A DNA stretch of 64,000 bases, taken from the NCBI GenBank assembly GCA_938003545.1, contig CALKXY010000017.1, positions 1 to 64,000 on the forward strand, written 5' to 3'. Origin of the DNA: an uncultured Caulobacterales bacterium (lineage in GTDB: Bacteria; Pseudomonadota; Alphaproteobacteria; Caulobacterales; Maricaulaceae). Positions 62,483 through 64,000 of the stretch are shown piece by piece. A model generated the notes under the pieces. It made no database searches and had not been told where the DNA came from. It worked only from the letters and a program-made list of their open reading frames with translations. Position 1 is the stretch's first letter. Each line of letters opens with the position of its first letter. The position numbers and the translations under genes were made by a program.

Positions 62483-63163
62483 TCAATGACTAATTGGCGT
62501 TAAGCGAAAAGGTCGGAAGAAAGACGCCTCAGCGGCGTGTAACATCTCCTGATCTCCCCTCGTATCACCATAAGCCTCAAGTATTCTCACAGATTGTGGT
62601 GCAAATTGGTCCAAAATACGGCGAACTTTGTTTGCACCCCAAACGTTATAGCCTGACAATTCGCCAGTGATTCTGTCTTCATCGACGGCTAATTCTGTCG
62701 CCATGACGTGATTTGCCTGAATGCCGCATGAACTCGCCCAATGGCGCAAATAAGGGCCTATCGACGCGCTGCATATATATAATGACTCAGGTGTATATGT
62801 TTTGTCCTTCAATCGCGATTGGATATGTTCCATCGCGGCAGGGCGGACGAGGTCAGGAATAACGTCCCGCGCAAATTCAGCGGCGCGGGCATCAACGGCT
62901 TCGGCGGACTCCCCCGTGAAAAATTGTTTAATCACGGCCTTTTTGACGGCGTGGCGGTCAATGCGCCCGAATTTATATGACGCGAATGTAGGGAGTAGCC
63001 GTAGAATATTCGCAGCCCATCGCGGCGTTCCGGCGTAGTAGCGCAAAAACAGCGCAAATGTGTCGCGCGTCGTGATTGTACCGTCGAAGTCAAACACGAA
63101 AATCTCGTGTTGTAGTGACGATTCGCGTGCAGCTATAGCGTGTGTCGTGGACGGGTTAATCAT
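62483..63163 (-). CDS. HAD-IB family hydrolase
   Basis: EIFVFDFDGTITTRDTFALFLRYYAG (DxDGT), ICSASIGPYLRHWA, AYGDTRGDQEML. Confidence 0.92.
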   Translation of the reverse strand: MINPSTTHAIAARESSLQHEIFVFDFDGTITTRDTFALFLRYYAGTPRWAANILRLLPTFASYKFGRIDRHAVKKAVIKQFFTGESAEAVDARAAEFARDVIPDLVRPAAMEHIQSRLKDKTYTPESLYICSASIGPYLRHWASSCGIQANHVMATELAVDEDRITGELSGYNVWGANKVRRILDQFAPQSVRILEAYGDTRGDQEMLHAAEASFFRPFRLTPISH

Positions 63164-63344
63164 TGCGTGCGTATTACGACGAAAATCAAATCTTGCAAGT
63201 CTGTAATCTTGGTGTGATTGCCAAAGTACTAATCGCGCAAAAGCTGTGGAAAACTCGACCTGTGAATCGGGTCTTGCCCTGCATTACCTCGCATCCCAAA
63301 TATGTAACTAACGAATCCTCTGTTTCCTCGTGTCAGGATGTCAC

Positions 63345-64000
63345 ATGCACTCTAAGTTCATAACACAAGCCTCTGTAATCACACTTATTTTTCTGTCTGG
63401 TTGCAGTGTCTCAACGCAGGGCAATGATACAAAGTCTGATGTTCCGTTTGCACATATGAACTCGGATTTACCTGTAGACACGGCCATCACTTACGGCGAA
63501 CTGTCAAATGGTTTGCGGTATGGGGTTCGCCAAAATGCAACGCCGACAAAGACTGCTACACTTTTGATGCGCATTGATACTGGATCGCTCAATGAAACGG
63601 ACGAGACACGCGGGTTAGCACATTTCCTAGAGCATATGGCCTTTAACGGGTCCGAAAACATCCCTGAAGGCGAGATGACAAAGCGGTTGGAACGTTTTGG
63701 GTTGGCCTTTGGGGCGGACACGAATGCGTCGACAGGTTTTACGGAAACAACTTATCAGCTCGAACTGCCTGATGTGACCGAAGAGATGTTGGACGAGACG
63801 CTGGGGATAATGCGGGAAACCGCTCAACGGCTCCTCCTCGCGCCTGATGCTATAGATAAAGAACGCGGCGTCATTCAAGCGGAACGGCGGGCGCGGTCAA
63901 ACCCTGCATTTCGAGCGTTTTTGGATCAACTCGACTTCTATGCTGGGCATACGGTTTTGCCTGCGCGCTTACCAATTGGGACTGAGGAGACAATTCAAAC
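63345..64000 (+). CDS. M16 family metallopeptidase lipoprotein, truncated by the window edge
   Basis: Open to the window end (absent from the ORF track because there is no stop). Lipobox LSGC, GLRYGVRQNATPTKTATLLMRIDTGS, HFLEHMAFNG (HxxEH). Confidence 0.92.
   Translation, partial: MHSKFITQASVITLIFLSGCSVSTQGNDTKSDVPFAHMNSDLPVDTAITYGELSNGLRYGVRQNATPTKTATLLMRIDTGSLNETDETRGLAHFLEHMAFNGSENIPEGEMTKRLERFGLAFGADTNASTGFTETTYQLELPDVTEEMLDETLGIMRETAQRLLLAPDAIDKERGVIQAERRARSNPAFRAFLDQLDFYAGHTVLPARLPIGTEETIQ

Overview
This is an alphaproteobacterial chromosomal window, Caulobacterales/Hyphomonadaceae-like by gene content and order. Most of it is housekeeping: aspS, parE, glnE, lspA, mutL, rsmD, tadA, priA, fsa, the atpHAGDC operon, two tandem S41 peptidases, rlmH-rsfS-nadD-proA-proB-obgE, and rpmA-rplU. 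Accessory-looking genes are a secreted pentapeptide-repeat protein, an autotransporter, an AT-rich Fic gene, a TonB-dependent receptor with an adjacent methyltransferase, and a long coiled-coil protein. The standout is a ~9 kb minus-strand gene (53350..62355, about 3001 aa). It encodes a secreted protein with a C-terminal peptidoglycan-binding-like domain. Reading the translation by hand, it holds 51 uninterrupted 23-residue acidic repeats (consensus TVTETVVVQEASTELVTIPATFE). After a Cys/Asp-rich linker come 47 uninterrupted 23-residue basic repeats (consensus QVSRRVVKTPARTVERTIPAVTK). The two repeat types align position for position and look like charge-inverted versions of one ancestral unit. 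I consider this the best candidate for something undescribed. All product calls come from reading motifs and overall resemblance; no searches were run.
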